DNA from: JACKAF01 sp041391485 | GTDB lineage: Bacteria; Bdellovibrionota; FAC87; UBA2466; JACKAF01 | Assembly (NCBI GenBank): GCA_041391485.1 | Contig: JAWKNY010000014.1 | Location: forward strand, 1-64,000 | Direction of reading: 5' to 3' | DNA length: 64,000 bases | Shown: in pieces, positions 28,585 to 38,168 of the stretch | How positions within the stretch are numbered: the first letter of the stretch is position 1 | Layout of the letters: each line of letters begins with the position of its first letter | Notes under the pieces: generated by a model | Told to the model about the DNA's origin: nothing | The model's database searches: none | The model's input: the letters and a program-made list of their open reading frames with translations, nothing else | Program-made: the position numbers and the translations under genes

Positions 28585-29472
28585 TTAGGTCTGCTTAAGA
28601 AGCTCGTAGTTTCTGAATTCACCGATCCGAAATCTAAAAATTCTCTCCCAAGCGTAGGTGAGTAGATTCTTGATCTCTTTGCGATCCCATTTTCTGGGGT
28701 AGTTGCGAGGATCAAAGTCATCGGAGACGGTATCGATACGATCTTTCATGACACCTGGGTGTTTGCCTTTAAAACGCCGCAAACCCACCAGACGGTGAAG
28801 CTCCTGATCTTTTTGAGCTGGGTCTTCACCCCACCAACGGGACATCTCTTCACGCTTGGTCCGCAACGACTCGCGAGTCCGCACGTAGCCGTAGTGAAAG
28901 ACTCGTGCATTGGCGGGGATGACCTTTAAACGTTCTCCGTTTTTTCTAAAACCTTGTGCGTCTCTAAACGCCGCGATCCCGCGGTGGTTTTTGAAGGCTC
29001 GCACCTCTCTCCGGTACCAGTTGCGCGCCGAGATGGTGTAATGGCAGCTACCGTAAAAATGCCGGTAGTCGAATACAATGCCATCCACATTTTCCCGTTT
29101 GTCGGCTACGGCTACCGCCTTCAGGATGTTGGTGTAGTCTTTTTCGTGCAGCACTTCGTCGGCTTGCAAATAGAAGCACCAGCGTTCGCGGCAATAGGCC
29201 ATTGTCGTGTCGGTTTGAAATTTGAGTTGGTTGCCACCCGTAGTGTCCTGCAAGTCCCACACGGACTGCACGACTTTGATCTTGCCTTCGGCTTCTTCCG
29301 CAAGCGCTTGGCACAGCTCGTAGGTGCCGTCCGAAGAATCGCCGCAATTGATGATGAGCTCGTCGCAGATGGGAAGCAAAGACAGGACCGACTCGCGGAA
29401 GGGGTAATCCAACTTCACCGCGTTTCGAACAATTGTAAAACCGGAGATTCCCGTTTTTTTAGGCAGGTCCAT
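28585..29472 (-). CDS. Family 2-type (GT-A) glycosyltransferase
   Basis: 295 residues. Starts GISGFTIVRNAVKLDYPF, the standard N-terminal strand of GT2 enzymes that handle 'care of the first steps', with IINCGDSSDGTYEL as the nucleotide-binding loop and WCFYLQADEVLHEKDY as a DxD-like metal site (QADE), typical of this subgroup. C-terminal part is basic and aromatic. Cytoplasmic, sugar and acceptor unknown. ATG lies one base after the ychF stop (TAGCATG), so it is the last gene of the prs-rplY-pth-ychF transcript. Confidence 0.8.
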   Translation of the reverse strand: MDLPKKTGISGFTIVRNAVKLDYPFRESVLSLLPICDELIINCGDSSDGTYELCQALAEEAEGKIKVVQSVWDLQDTTGGNQLKFQTDTTMAYCRERWCFYLQADEVLHEKDYTNILKAVAVADKRENVDGIVFDYRHFYGSCHYTISARNWYRREVRAFKNHRGIAAFRDAQGFRKNGERLKVIPANARVFHYGYVRTRESLRTKREEMSRWWGEDPAQKDQELHRLVGLRRFKGKHPGVMKDRIDTVSDDFDPRNYPRKWDRKEIKNLLTYAWERIFRFRIGEFRNYELLKQT

Positions 29473-29473
29473 G

Positions 29474-30567
29474 CTATTTCGAAACGTTGAACCGAAAGAG
29501 TATCACATCTTTAGGTTGAACCACGTATTCCTTTCCTTCTTGGCGTAAGAGTCCGGCTTCGCGTACCTTCGCTTCGCTTCCCAGACGCAGCAAATCTTCG
29601 CTGTTGTAACATTCTGCGCAGATAAACCCTTTTTCAAAATCCGTGTGAATCACACCGGCGGCTTGAGGTGCCTTCATCCCTTTGTGGATGGTCCACGCAC
29701 GCGCCTCTTTAGGACCCGCGGTGTAGTAGGTGCAAAGCCCCAGCAAATCAAAAGCGCCCCGAATGAGCCGGTTCAGGCCGGGCTCGGTGATGCCGAGTTC
29801 AGTGAGGTATTCGCCCCGCTCCTCTTCTGGGAGAGACGCGATCTCTGCTTCGAGCGCACAGTCGATGGACAGACTAATGGCCCCGTGATCTTTGGCATAC
29901 TTTTCTACGGTTTCCACCCACTGTTTTTCCTCGGGCTTACCGGTGGAATTGCAAAGATAGAGTACGGGCTTTGCCGTTAGAAGAAAAAGCGTGTCCAGTA
30001 GCTCCCAGTCGTTCTTTTCGAGCACGCAGCTGCGGGCCGGCTTGCCAGCGTCGAGGTGTGCTTTCATTTTGTCGAGAATCTCCGCGTTCTTCGCAATCTT
30101 CTTGTCGCCACTTTTTGCGGAGTTCTTTTCTTTGGACAGGCGTTTTTCAACGGTTTGCAAATCCGCGAGAATGAGCTCAGTCTCAATCACTTCAATATCG
30201 TTCAGCGGATCGACTCCACCGTGGACGTGGATGACGTCATCATTTTTAAAGCAACGGACCAAGTGGATAATCGCATCCACCTCCCGGATGTGAGAAAGGA
30301 ACTGGTTGCCCAGACCTTCACCCTTGCTCGCTCCCTTCACAATTCCGGCAATGTCTACAAACTGCGTGGTCGCGGGCACAATCTTTTGGGACTGGATCAC
30401 TTTGGCGATATCGTCCAGGCGCGAATCGGGGACGGTTACCATGCCGATGTTCGGTTCAATGGTACAAAAGGGTAGTTCGCCGCTTCGGCTTTGGCGCTGC
30501 CTAGCGCATTAAACAAAGTGGATTTTCCGACGTTGGGCAAGCCAACGATTCCGCATCTAAGACTCAT
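29474..30567 (-). CDS. ychF: Redox-regulated ATPase/GTPase YchF (one frame break near N-terminus)
   Basis: YchF (OLA1 family) is a conserved P-loop ATPase that binds ribosomes and affects translation and stress responses. ATG at 30567 begins MSLRCGIVGLPNVGKSTLFN (Walker A, with the NVGKS form). The frame breaks at the plus-strand run AAAA 30466-30469: a fifth base restores the universally conserved YPFCTIEPNIGM and gives a 364-residue protein, the normal length. The rest has DIAGIVKGASKGEGLGNQF (G3), and the C-terminal TGS domain (AGVIHTDFEKGFICAE, VILFRFNV). Loss of such a conserved gene is unlikely, so I treat the break as a sequence error. It overlaps pth by eleven bases. Confidence 0.93.
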
Positions 30568-31159
30568 TTTTACTTCCTAAAGAGTTTACCCAATTCATCG
30601 CAAGACTCACGCCGTCCTGCACACAACGCTCCACGCCCGCCACACAATTTTCGACCGCTTCGTGGTAAAGCGCTTGTTGTGTCTTCGGGATTTTCGAAAG
30701 GACATGGCTGGCCCCATCACGCGTCGCCGACTTTCCGATGCCGACTCGCAAACGCGGGTAATCCGCCGTCCCCAAACATTCCTGTATGGATCGCAACCCG
30801 TTGTGACCGCCGGTCCCACCGGCTTTACGAAGCCTGAGTTGCCCGGGAGGTAAATCGAGATCGTCCACAATCACAACCATTTGGGAACTGGGATCGAGCT
30901 TAAAGAAATTCACAACTTCAGCCACCGACTCTCCTGAAAGGTTCATGTACGTCTGGGGTTTGAGTAACAAGACTTTGCCCGCAGGACGGTGTACCTCCGC
31001 AAGAAGCCCTTTGAATTTCTTTTGAAATTCGTGCGCGTTCCAATGTTTGGCAAGAGCCTCCACCGCCTCAAAACCAATGTTGTGAGGCGTGTGACGGTAT
31101 TCCGAACCCGGATTGCCGAGCCCTACTACAAGGAACGGGTAACTGGGGCCTTCAGCCAT
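30557..31159 (-). CDS. pth: Peptidyl-tRNA hydrolase
   Basis: 200 residues. Pth cleaves peptidyl-tRNAs that drop off the ribosome and recycles tRNA. All key residues are visible by family alignment: GLGNPGSEY with Asn16, HTPHNIGF with catalytic His26, QTYMNLSGES with Asn73, VDDLDLPPG with Asp99, and GGTGGHNGLRSI with His119. Length is normal. It lies between rplY (26 bp upstream) and ychF (overlapping), the usual prs-rplY-pth-ychF order. Confidence 0.96.
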   Translation of the reverse strand: MAEGPSYPFLVVGLGNPGSEYRHTPHNIGFEAVEALAKHWNAHEFQKKFKGLLAEVHRPAGKVLLLKPQTYMNLSGESVAEVVNFFKLDPSSQMVVIVDDLDLPPGQLRLRKAGGTGGHNGLRSIQECLGTADYPRLRVGIGKSATRDGASHVLSKIPKTQQALYHEAVENCVAGVERCVQDGVSLAMNWVNSLGSKNES

Positions 31160-31185
31160 GGACTGCCATTCCGGTCACCAGAAGC

Positions 31186-31845
31186 TTACTTGTCCTTCTT
31201 ATCATCCTTGGCTTCCGCAGACGCTTCTTCCTTCTTCTCCGTCAGCACTTCGGGTTCTGCTCCAGGAGCCAAAGAAGCTTGCAGCTCTTCTTCCTTCGCA
31301 GGCGGTACGACGGTAATAATCGTCGGGTTCTGGTGAGAAGCTTTTTCCAGGCCTTCAGGCAATTTCAAGTCGTCCAAATGAAAGGACTCGCCGATCGCCA
31401 GAGGGGTCACGTCTACATCAATGTGGCTGGGAATCTTGTCCGGGAAGCATTTGACGTCGATTTCACGCGCAATCACGTTCAGCACGCCGCCTTCCACTAC
31501 ACCGACAGACTTTCCGATGAAGGTGAGCTTCACCGTGACTTCCACCTTTTCGGTGACGTCGATTTCCATCAAATCCACATGCAACAAGCGGCGGGTGCGC
31601 GGATCGACCTGATAGTCTTTCACGAGCGCTTTTTTGCCGTCCAAGCCAGCACCGTTGACGGTCAATACGGAGTTCTTTCCGCCTTCCGTCAAAAGCAATT
31701 TCTCTACAATCTTCGGATCCACGACGATGGAATGGTTTCCACCCTGTCCGTACATCACGGCCGGGATCTTTCCGGCTTGGCGCAGCCGACGGGCAGGCCC
31801 ATTTCCGCGCTCTTTACGTTCTTCTACTGCTAAGTTTTGTTCCAT
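31186..31845 (-). CDS. rplY: Ribosomal protein bL25 (CTC/TL5 form)
   Basis: 219 residues: an N-terminal L25 beta-barrel that binds 5S rRNA (starting VEERKERGNGPARRLRQAGK, then IPAVMYGQGGN) and the C-terminal TL5 domain (FPDKIPSHIDVDVTPLAIGE, the usual 'IPxxIxVDVSxLxIGdsi' pattern). The last 40 residues are an acidic, Lys/Glu-rich tail. General stress protein CTC is the Bacillus counterpart. 18 bp after prs and 26 bp before pth, on the same transcript. Confidence 0.95.
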   Translation of the reverse strand: MEQNLAVEERKERGNGPARRLRQAGKIPAVMYGQGGNHSIVVDPKIVEKLLLTEGGKNSVLTVNGAGLDGKKALVKDYQVDPRTRRLLHVDLMEIDVTEKVEVTVKLTFIGKSVGVVEGGVLNVIAREIDVKCFPDKIPSHIDVDVTPLAIGESFHLDDLKLPEGLEKASHQNPTIITVVPPAKEEELQASLAPGAEPEVLTEKKEEASAEAKDDKKDK

Positions 31846-31863
31846 CGCCTACTTACCTCTCTA

Positions 31864-32820
31864 CTAATCAAAAAGTGAACTCACCGAATCTCGGGAGTGA
31901 ATTCTGTAAATCGCCTCACCCAGCAAATCCGCGACACTCAAGCATTTGATCTGCGGCAACTCCGCGATTTGCGGAGAAAGCGGTACGGTGTTGGTGCAGA
32001 TGACCTGACGCAACTTGCTGCTGCCGATGCGCTCGGCCGCAGGACCGGAGAAGACCCCGTGCGTGCAGGCAGCGCTCACCGACTTCGCTCCATGCTTGAG
32101 CAACACATCTGTCGCCTGAACCAGAGTTCCGGCGGTATCAATCATGTCATCTATAATGATGGCGTCCTTACCGGACACATCACCGATGACATTCAAAGCT
32201 TTGGCCTCATTGGGCGCGGTACGTCTCTTATCGATAATCGCAAGACCCGCGCTGTCCAGGCGCTTGGCGTAAGCGCGCGCGCGCTCCACCCCGCCCGCAT
32301 CTGGCGAAACGACAACGACATTCTGCAAATCGTATTGGGAGCGCAGGTATTCCACGAGCACGGGCTTGGAATAAAGATGATCAAAAGGAATATTAAAAAA
32401 CCCTTGAATCTGTCCGGCGTGCAAATCCATCGAAAGAACGCGGTTCACGCCCGCTGCCGTCAGCAGGTCCGCAACCAGCTTGGCGGTGATGGGCACCCGG
32501 GGCTGGACCTTACGATCCTGACGGGCGTAGCCATAGTACGGAATGACCGCCGTGATCGAGGACGCTGAAGAGCGCCGCATGGCATCGCACATAATAAGGA
32601 GTTCCATCAACGCCACGTTGACCGGAGGGCAAGTTGGCTGAACGATGTACACGTCCGTGCCGCGGACGTTCTCCTGGATTTCGACGAAGATCTCCCCGTC
32701 GGAAAATCGCTTCACGTCGGCCCGGGCCAACTGGGTATCGAGCTTCTTGGCGATCTCCGCTGCCAGAGCAGGGTTCGACGTGCCGGAGAAGATTTTCATC
32801 TGTGTATCGGTCCAAGCCAT
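31864..32820 (-). CDS. prs: Ribose-phosphate pyrophosphokinase (PRPP synthetase)
   Basis: 318 residues. Makes PRPP from ribose 5-phosphate and ATP, the entry to nucleotide, His and Trp synthesis. Family motifs: FSDGEIFVEIQENVRGTDVY, YYGYARQDRK (ATP flexible region), LSMDLHAGQIQGFF, VVSPDAGGVERARAYAK and the PRPP-binding loop DAIIIDDMIDTAGTL. An in-frame Met at codon 8 is an alternative start. First gene of the prs-rplY-pth-ychF run; it is divergent from pntAA across about 150 bp that must hold both promoters. Confidence 0.97.
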   Translation of the reverse strand: MAWTDTQMKIFSGTSNPALAAEIAKKLDTQLARADVKRFSDGEIFVEIQENVRGTDVYIVQPTCPPVNVALMELLIMCDAMRRSSASSITAVIPYYGYARQDRKVQPRVPITAKLVADLLTAAGVNRVLSMDLHAGQIQGFFNIPFDHLYSKPVLVEYLRSQYDLQNVVVVSPDAGGVERARAYAKRLDSAGLAIIDKRRTAPNEAKALNVIGDVSGKDAIIIDDMIDTAGTLVQATDVLLKHGAKSVSAACTHGVFSGPAAERIGSSKLRQVICTNTVPLSPQIAELPQIKCLSVADLLGEAIYRIHSRDSVSSLFD

Positions 32821-32969
32821 AGGGGTCCCAATCTAAGCAAAACCTCCCGTAATTACAAGCCCCTTGACCTACTCCCACAGCTTGTTAAACTCGCGCCCTA
32901 AATCGTGGCCAAAATCGGGGCATCTCCCTCTCATGGCCGACCACAAGGACAGCTTTTAAAGGACAAACG

Positions 32970-34091
32970 ATGCGCCTTTTTGTTCCGAAGGAAACCTCTC
33001 CCAAAGAAACCCGTATCGCTCTTATCCCCGCGGGGGTCGCCAAACTCAAAAAATTGGGTGCCGAAATCGCCGTGGAAGCGGGATTGGGAACGAAGCTGGG
33101 GTTTGCGGACTCGGAGTACGAAGCCGCCGGGGCGACGCTGAGCACGGACAGGGCGGCGGGACTTGGCAGCGCCGACATGGTGCTGCGCCTCGGAAAACCG
33201 GGGCCCGAAGAGATTGCTCAACTCAAAAAGGGCTCCATTCACGTGAGCTATCTGGACCCTTTCTTTCAGAAAGAGCTTTTGCAGACCTTTGCGGGAGCCG
33301 GGATCACCGCCATCGCGATGGAAATGATCCCCCGCACGACCATCGCGCAAAAGATGGACGCGCTCAGCTCCCAAGCCAACCTAGGTGGGTACGTTGCGGT
33401 CGTGCTGGCCGCCGAGCGCCTGACCAAAGCCTTTCCGATGATGATGACGCCGGCCGGAACCTTACAGCCCGCCAAGGTGTTCATCATTGGTGTGGGCGTT
33501 GCCGGTCTCCAGGCCATCGCCACCGCAAAGCGGCTGGGGGCACGGGTCGAGGCCTTTGACACCCGCCCCGTCGTCGAAGAACAGGTCCGATCGCTGGGAG
33601 CCAAGTTTGTGAAAATTGACCTCGGGGAGACTGGGGAAACCAAGGGTGGCTACGCCACTGCCCTCACTCCGGAACAGATTAAGAAACAGCAAGAGGGGAT
33701 GGCCAAAGTCTGCGCCGGGGCGGATGTGGTCATCACAACGGCCCAGGTCTTCGGACGCAGAGCGCCTCGAATCGTGACGGCCGATATGGTCGCGGGAATG
33801 CGCCCCGGAAGTATCGTCGTCGACATGGCGGTGGAGACGGGCGGCAACGTCGAGGGCAGCCGCTTGGATGAAGAGGTGGATCTCAACGGCGTGCTCGTGA
33901 TGGGGCTCGGCAACTTGCCAGGACGAGTACCGGTTCACGCCTCCCAGATGTACTCCTCCAACATCACCAACCTTGTGGAACATTTTTGGGACAAGGAAAA
34001 GAACGCTTTCGACCTGAAGTTTGAAGACGAAATCATCAAAGGCTGTGTCGTTACCCACAACGGGGCGATCTGCCATGACATGTTGAAATAG
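32970..34091 (+). CDS. pntAA: NAD(P) transhydrogenase alpha subunit, part 1
   Basis: 373 residues, the soluble dI (NAD(H)-binding) domain of proton-translocating transhydrogenase, which drives NADPH formation from NADH with the proton gradient. Starts MRLFVPKETSPKETRIALIP, as in alanine dehydrogenase/PNT; has ALSSQANLGGYVAVVLAAER and the NAD site VFIIGVGVAGLQAIATAKRL, followed by EAFDTRPVVEEQVRSLGAKF. AAAGGA precedes the ATG. The alpha subunit is split into two genes here, as in Rhodospirillum; the second starts 9 bp downstream. Confidence 0.96.
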   Translation: MRLFVPKETSPKETRIALIPAGVAKLKKLGAEIAVEAGLGTKLGFADSEYEAAGATLSTDRAAGLGSADMVLRLGKPGPEEIAQLKKGSIHVSYLDPFFQKELLQTFAGAGITAIAMEMIPRTTIAQKMDALSSQANLGGYVAVVLAAERLTKAFPMMMTPAGTLQPAKVFIIGVGVAGLQAIATAKRLGARVEAFDTRPVVEEQVRSLGAKFVKIDLGETGETKGGYATALTPEQIKKQQEGMAKVCAGADVVITTAQVFGRRAPRIVTADMVAGMRPGSIVVDMAVETGGNVEGSRLDEEVDLNGVLVMGLGNLPGRVPVHASQMYSSNITNLVEHFWDKEKNAFDLKFEDEIIKGCVVTHNGAICHDMLK

Positions 34092-34100
34092 GGGAACCCG

Positions 34101-34388
34101 ATGGGCTTATTGCTATTTGTTTTGGTCCTATCCATTTTTTTGGGCTTTGAGCTAATCTCCAAAGTCCCTTCGCAGTTGCACACGCCCTTGATGTCGGGCT
34201 CGAACGCGATTTCAGGCATTACCATTGTCGGCGCACTCATCGCCTCAGGGATAGACGGGCAGGATCAGCTGGCTGTTATTCTCGGGACCCTGGCTGTCGC
34301 TACCGCCACGGTGAACGTGGTCGGCGGCTACCTGGTGACCGACAGAATGTTGGGTTTCTTCAAAAGCAAAGATAAGGGCAGCAAATAG
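34101..34388 (+). CDS. pntAB: NAD(P) transhydrogenase alpha subunit, part 2
   Basis: 95 residues with three hydrophobic helices: LLFVLVLSIFLGFELIS, AISGITIVGALIASG, LAVILGTLAVATATVNVVGG. The segment VPSQLHTPLMSGSNAISGI is the conserved membrane motif of the dII part of the alpha chain. Stop TAG overlaps the GTG of pntB by one base, so the subunits are translated together. Inner membrane, proton channel partner of PntB. Confidence 0.95.
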   Translation: MGLLLFVLVLSIFLGFELISKVPSQLHTPLMSGSNAISGITIVGALIASGIDGQDQLAVILGTLAVATATVNVVGGYLVTDRMLGFFKSKDKGSK

Positions 34389-35758
34389 TGTCTACCGCAT
34401 TAATAGATTTTTCGTACGTCATCGCGTCCATCCTTTTTATTTTCGGTCTCAAAAGGCTGGGCAAAGCCGAAACAGCGCGACAGGGGAACCTGATCTCAGC
34501 GATCGGCATGTTTCTGGCTATCGTCGCCACCTTGCTTAGCAAAGAGGTCGTCAACTTCCAGTGGATTGCAGTCGGCATCGTCGCCGGAACGGTAGTTGGC
34601 ATCATCGCGGCCCGTTCGGTACAGATGACGTCCATGCCGGAAATGGTCGCCCTTCTGAACGGCCTGGGCGGTATCTCAAGCTTACTCGTCGGCTGGGCGG
34701 AGTACCACGCCGGGCATGAGATCACGGCCTTTACCGCTGTCGCCATTTACCTCGCCGTTCTGATCGGTGGGATCACCTTCACGGGAAGTTTGCTTGCTTA
34801 CGGAAAACTGTCCGAAAAGATTTCGGGCGCGCCGTTGCTCTTCCCAGGCCAGCAGATCGTAAACGCCCTCATCGTGATTGCGATTGTGGTTTGTGGTGTG
34901 CTCTTCGCGATGGATCCGATGGGCGGCCAAAACTACTTTTTTGCGGCCGTGGGTGCCTCGTTTATTTTTGGAATCTTGGCCGTCGCCCCCATTGGCGGTG
35001 CCGACATGCCGGTCGTGATTTCCCTGTTGAACAGCTACTCGGGACTCGCGGCCTGTGCGGCGGGCTTTATCATCTTGAATAACGTCTTGATCGTTGCGGG
35101 CGCTTTGGTCGGCGCGAGCGGAATTATTCTGACCCAAATCATGTGCAAAGCGATGAACCGATCGCTTTCCAACGTCTTGTTTAGCGGCTTTGGTGCCGCC
35201 GGCGGAAGCAAGTCCGCTGCGTATCAGGGTGAAGCCAAGCCTATTTCGCCAGAAGACGCGTTTCTTATTTTGGAAAACGCGAGCTCCGTCGTATTCGTCC
35301 CTGGATACGGGATGGCGGTTGCCCAAGCCCAGCACGTGGTGCGCGAGCTTGGGGATCTTCTTGCAGAAAATGGATGCGATGTTCGCTATGCCATCCACCC
35401 GGTTGCGGGGCGCATGCCTGGGCACATGAACGTGCTACTCGCCGAAGCCAACGTGCCGTACGAGCAGCTCGTCGAGCCTGAAGACGTGAACCCTACGATG
35501 GAAACAGTGGACGTTACGGTCGTCATCGGTGCGAATGACGTCGTGAACCCGGCCGCCCGTGAGGACAAGTCGAGCCCTCTTTACGGCATGCCCATTATCA
35601 ACGTCGACAAGGCCAAGACCTGTATTGTGCTTAAACGCAGCATGAAGCCTGGTTTTGCGGGCGTGGACAACCCGCTCTTCTTTGGCGAGAACACCCGGAT
35701 GCTCTTCGGCGACGCCAAGGCAAGCATCTCGTCCTTGGTCGCCGAGTTCAAAGGTTAG
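34388..35758 (+). CDS. pntB: NAD(P) transhydrogenase beta subunit
   Basis: 456 residues from a GTG that overlaps the pntAB stop. About eight transmembrane helices in residues 1-260 including MVALLNGLGGISSLLVGWAE and IGGADMPVVISLLNSYSGLA (conserved proton-channel helices), then the soluble NADP(H)-binding dIII domain: VVFVPGYGMAVAQAQHVVREL (GxGxxA/V loop), YAIHPVAGRMPGHMNVLLAEA and VIGANDVVNPAA. Full length. Completes a three-gene transhydrogenase operon. Confidence 0.97.
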   Translation: MSTALIDFSYVIASILFIFGLKRLGKAETARQGNLISAIGMFLAIVATLLSKEVVNFQWIAVGIVAGTVVGIIAARSVQMTSMPEMVALLNGLGGISSLLVGWAEYHAGHEITAFTAVAIYLAVLIGGITFTGSLLAYGKLSEKISGAPLLFPGQQIVNALIVIAIVVCGVLFAMDPMGGQNYFFAAVGASFIFGILAVAPIGGADMPVVISLLNSYSGLAACAAGFIILNNVLIVAGALVGASGIILTQIMCKAMNRSLSNVLFSGFGAAGGSKSAAYQGEAKPISPEDAFLILENASSVVFVPGYGMAVAQAQHVVRELGDLLAENGCDVRYAIHPVAGRMPGHMNVLLAEANVPYEQLVEPEDVNPTMETVDVTVVIGANDVVNPAAREDKSSPLYGMPIINVDKAKTCIVLKRSMKPGFAGVDNPLFFGENTRMLFGDAKASISSLVAEFKG

Positions 35759-35764
35759 CTCAAA

Positions 35765-37776
35765 CTACTTCACGTTGTTCACAAGCCAATCCGCACAGGT
35801 TTGTGCCGATTGATACGCCGGTGTTTTGGAAACCGTAGAAGCGATTTCAAGTTGTTCAATGACTCCGCTCAATTCGAAGTTTAGCTTTTTCACAAGCCAA
35901 TCGAGTCGGCTGTAAATGTAGGCTTCCCGCAAGCGGTTGAACAACGCAAAAACTGTCGCGTTCCAGCTGCCATCTCCCACCGTGGACTTCAGTACCGCAT
36001 CTTGAGCGACACCGGCCGTACCGCCGCCGACGGTCACCGCAGTCCCTCCCTCGACGAGGAAAGTCTTCGCCGCTTGCAAAGCGGCCGCTGAAGTCGGTAC
36101 CGCACCGGAAGCCAGCCAAACGGAGCCAATGGAAAGCGCTAGCGTCACCGGCGGACGCAACACGGCGGCCCCCATGTCGATGGTTTTCATGGCCGCAATA
36201 ATGCCCGGGTGCTCTTTCTCCCACTCGTCCAGTTCCTTGCCCATATGATCTCTAAAGCCATCGGTGATCGGAGGGAGTTTTTCGTGAGCTGCCGCAATGC
36301 GGTTCACGATGTCCTGGCGCTCCTCGGTCAGCTTTTGACAACGTCAAAGGCCTTGCCCGCTCTAAACTCAAGCACCGGAGCCAGAGCGTCCAGTACCATA
36401 TTGACGGCATCTCGAATCGAAGCCGCTTCCTCGCGCTGGTAAAGTTGCAAGAAATCATCGGCTGTTTTTGCCCGCCCCGTGCCGGCCGTTTCACGTATCG
36501 CCCCGCGGATGGGACGCGAGATAACGTCGTATACCCAGTTCACGCCACGCACGTAGGCCGGGCGCTTCATGTTCCACCAATCGTAGGTGGCATTCACCAA
36601 CACTTCAAAAGGCAAGGACGGCCAGGCATTTAGCTGCACGTCATCGTTCAGAATGGTGGTGCCGCGTAAATCGCCCAACACTTGTTCGAACTGCCCGCTG
36701 CGGGTCGTGATTTCCTCAATGAGCTTTAGCGCGCCAGAACTCCTATCCGTCAGCGCTTCGCGCACGGCTCCCCGGCGCGTGCGGTAAAGAATGTCGTCGA
36801 TGTGTAGTTTGGTAAGCTCGTCACGCAGTGAAACCGGCTCGCCAATCTTGCCTTTCCCGTCGATACCGACTTTGTAAAAGTTCAGCTTGTTGGCTGCCGC
36901 CGCGTCGCGGTCACGCGGTACTACGTACACCTCAGTCGGAATGACACCGCTTTGTTCCTTAAACTTCTCCAACCAGGCTCGCCACTCGTCCGGGTATTCC
37001 AAATCCGCTTTGTTGATCACAACAATGATCGGCTTGCCCTCTTCTTTGGCTTTCTTGAAAAAATTGATCACCTTGTCGTCGGTGTGTTTTTCCTCAGTCA
37101 CGATGGCGATCGTGACGTCTGCCGCACGCACGACGCGCGCCGCGCGCTCCCAGTTGGCGCGCTGGCTGGAATCCACGTCCGGCGTATCAAACAAAAGCAA
37201 GCGATCATCCAAGTTAGCGCCGCCCACTTCCCAATAGAGCTGAGTTTTGTCGTTGGCAACGGTGGCTTCGCCCGCGCTTTTGCGCGCCCGCAATTCAAAT
37301 TCCGGGAAGAGCTTCTTTAGAATAAGTTCAGCTGAAAACTTTTTGGGAACCAAAAGGACCGGGTGCTTGGTACCGCCCCCCGTTTCGACAACACCGCTTA
37401 CCTTCGCACCAGCAAGGTGATTGAATACGGATGACTTACCCGTGTTCGTCCCTCCCGCAACGGCGACTAGTAACATTTTGTCGAGCCCGAGTTGTGCGAG
37501 TAATTTGTCTTCAAGCTGTCGACGCCATTCGGAGTTTGGGGAAACATCGATCCCCATATCCTTGGCCGCTGCTTCCAGTATCTGGAGCGTTCGGTACAGC
37601 TCTTGGATCTTCTCAGCAACCAGCTCGTAGGCCGGTCCCTGATCTTCGGTTAGCGTTTCCGCACTCTCATTTCCCCCACCACCTATCAAACGTGAAAGCC
37701 AGTTTGAAGGAGGTGCATAAGAGGGAAAAGTATAGAGAGCGCAGGCCAAAATCCCAATTCCCATGATATGCCGCAT
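35765..37776 (-). CDS. Membrane-associated dynamin/Era-like GTPase (one frame break)
   Basis: Start taken at the ATG 37776, which gives a hydrophobic leader (MRHIMGIGILACALYTF). GTPase domain: G1 GGTNTGKSS (residues 108-116), G3 LLFDTPDVDSSQ, G4 VVINKADLEYPD. The frame stops at 36328, but at plus-strand run TTTT 36333-36336 a fifth base continues it (VVKKLTEERQDIVNRIAAAH) to 35765, adding a helix pair with the hydrophobic VLRPPVTLALSIGSVWLAS, so the protein is about 670 residues. The layout (GTPase, long helical stalk, late membrane hairpin) resembles bacterial dynamin-like or YfjP-type GTPases. Role unknown; divergent from the kinase-like gene at 38169. Confidence 0.8.
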
Positions 37777-38168
37777 AAATTCCAAGTAACCTAGTTTGAC
37801 ACGGGACGACAAGAGAAAAAAACGAACGTTGCGTCCGAGTTTGAAAACGACAGAAGTAGCCTCGATACAACGGTTCTCACCGCGTTTGACGCCTTGCGAA
37901 GCTTTTTACTTGCCATGTCAAAAGATCCGCTACTATGACTAGAGGTGTCGGACAAACGGGTATCAAGGCGGCGGGGGCACCAACAGCAGCGAAATCTCCA
38001 GCAGAATAGGTGCAGCGACTAGCTTAAGCAGCGAGTAATAGCGACAGAGGAACACTCTGCGCCCTGGTATACCTTCGCGTCCCGCATGGGGTGGAGGACG
38101 CGATCTAAATCTGTTGGGAGCTTACGTTTGTTTGTGACTCCGAACCATCTTCCGTTAGGGGGTAGCGG
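37777..38168. other. Divergent intergenic region, no gene supported
   Basis: About 390 bp between the GTPase and the ABC1-like kinase gene. Short frames on both strands have no convincing ribosome sites. It must contain the two divergent promoters, but I could not settle on specific -35/-10 pairs. No repeats seen. Confidence 0.4.

Noticed and set aside
34682..35425. Minus-strand frame of 247 codons
   Set aside because: Lies opposite pntB, which is certain from its motifs.
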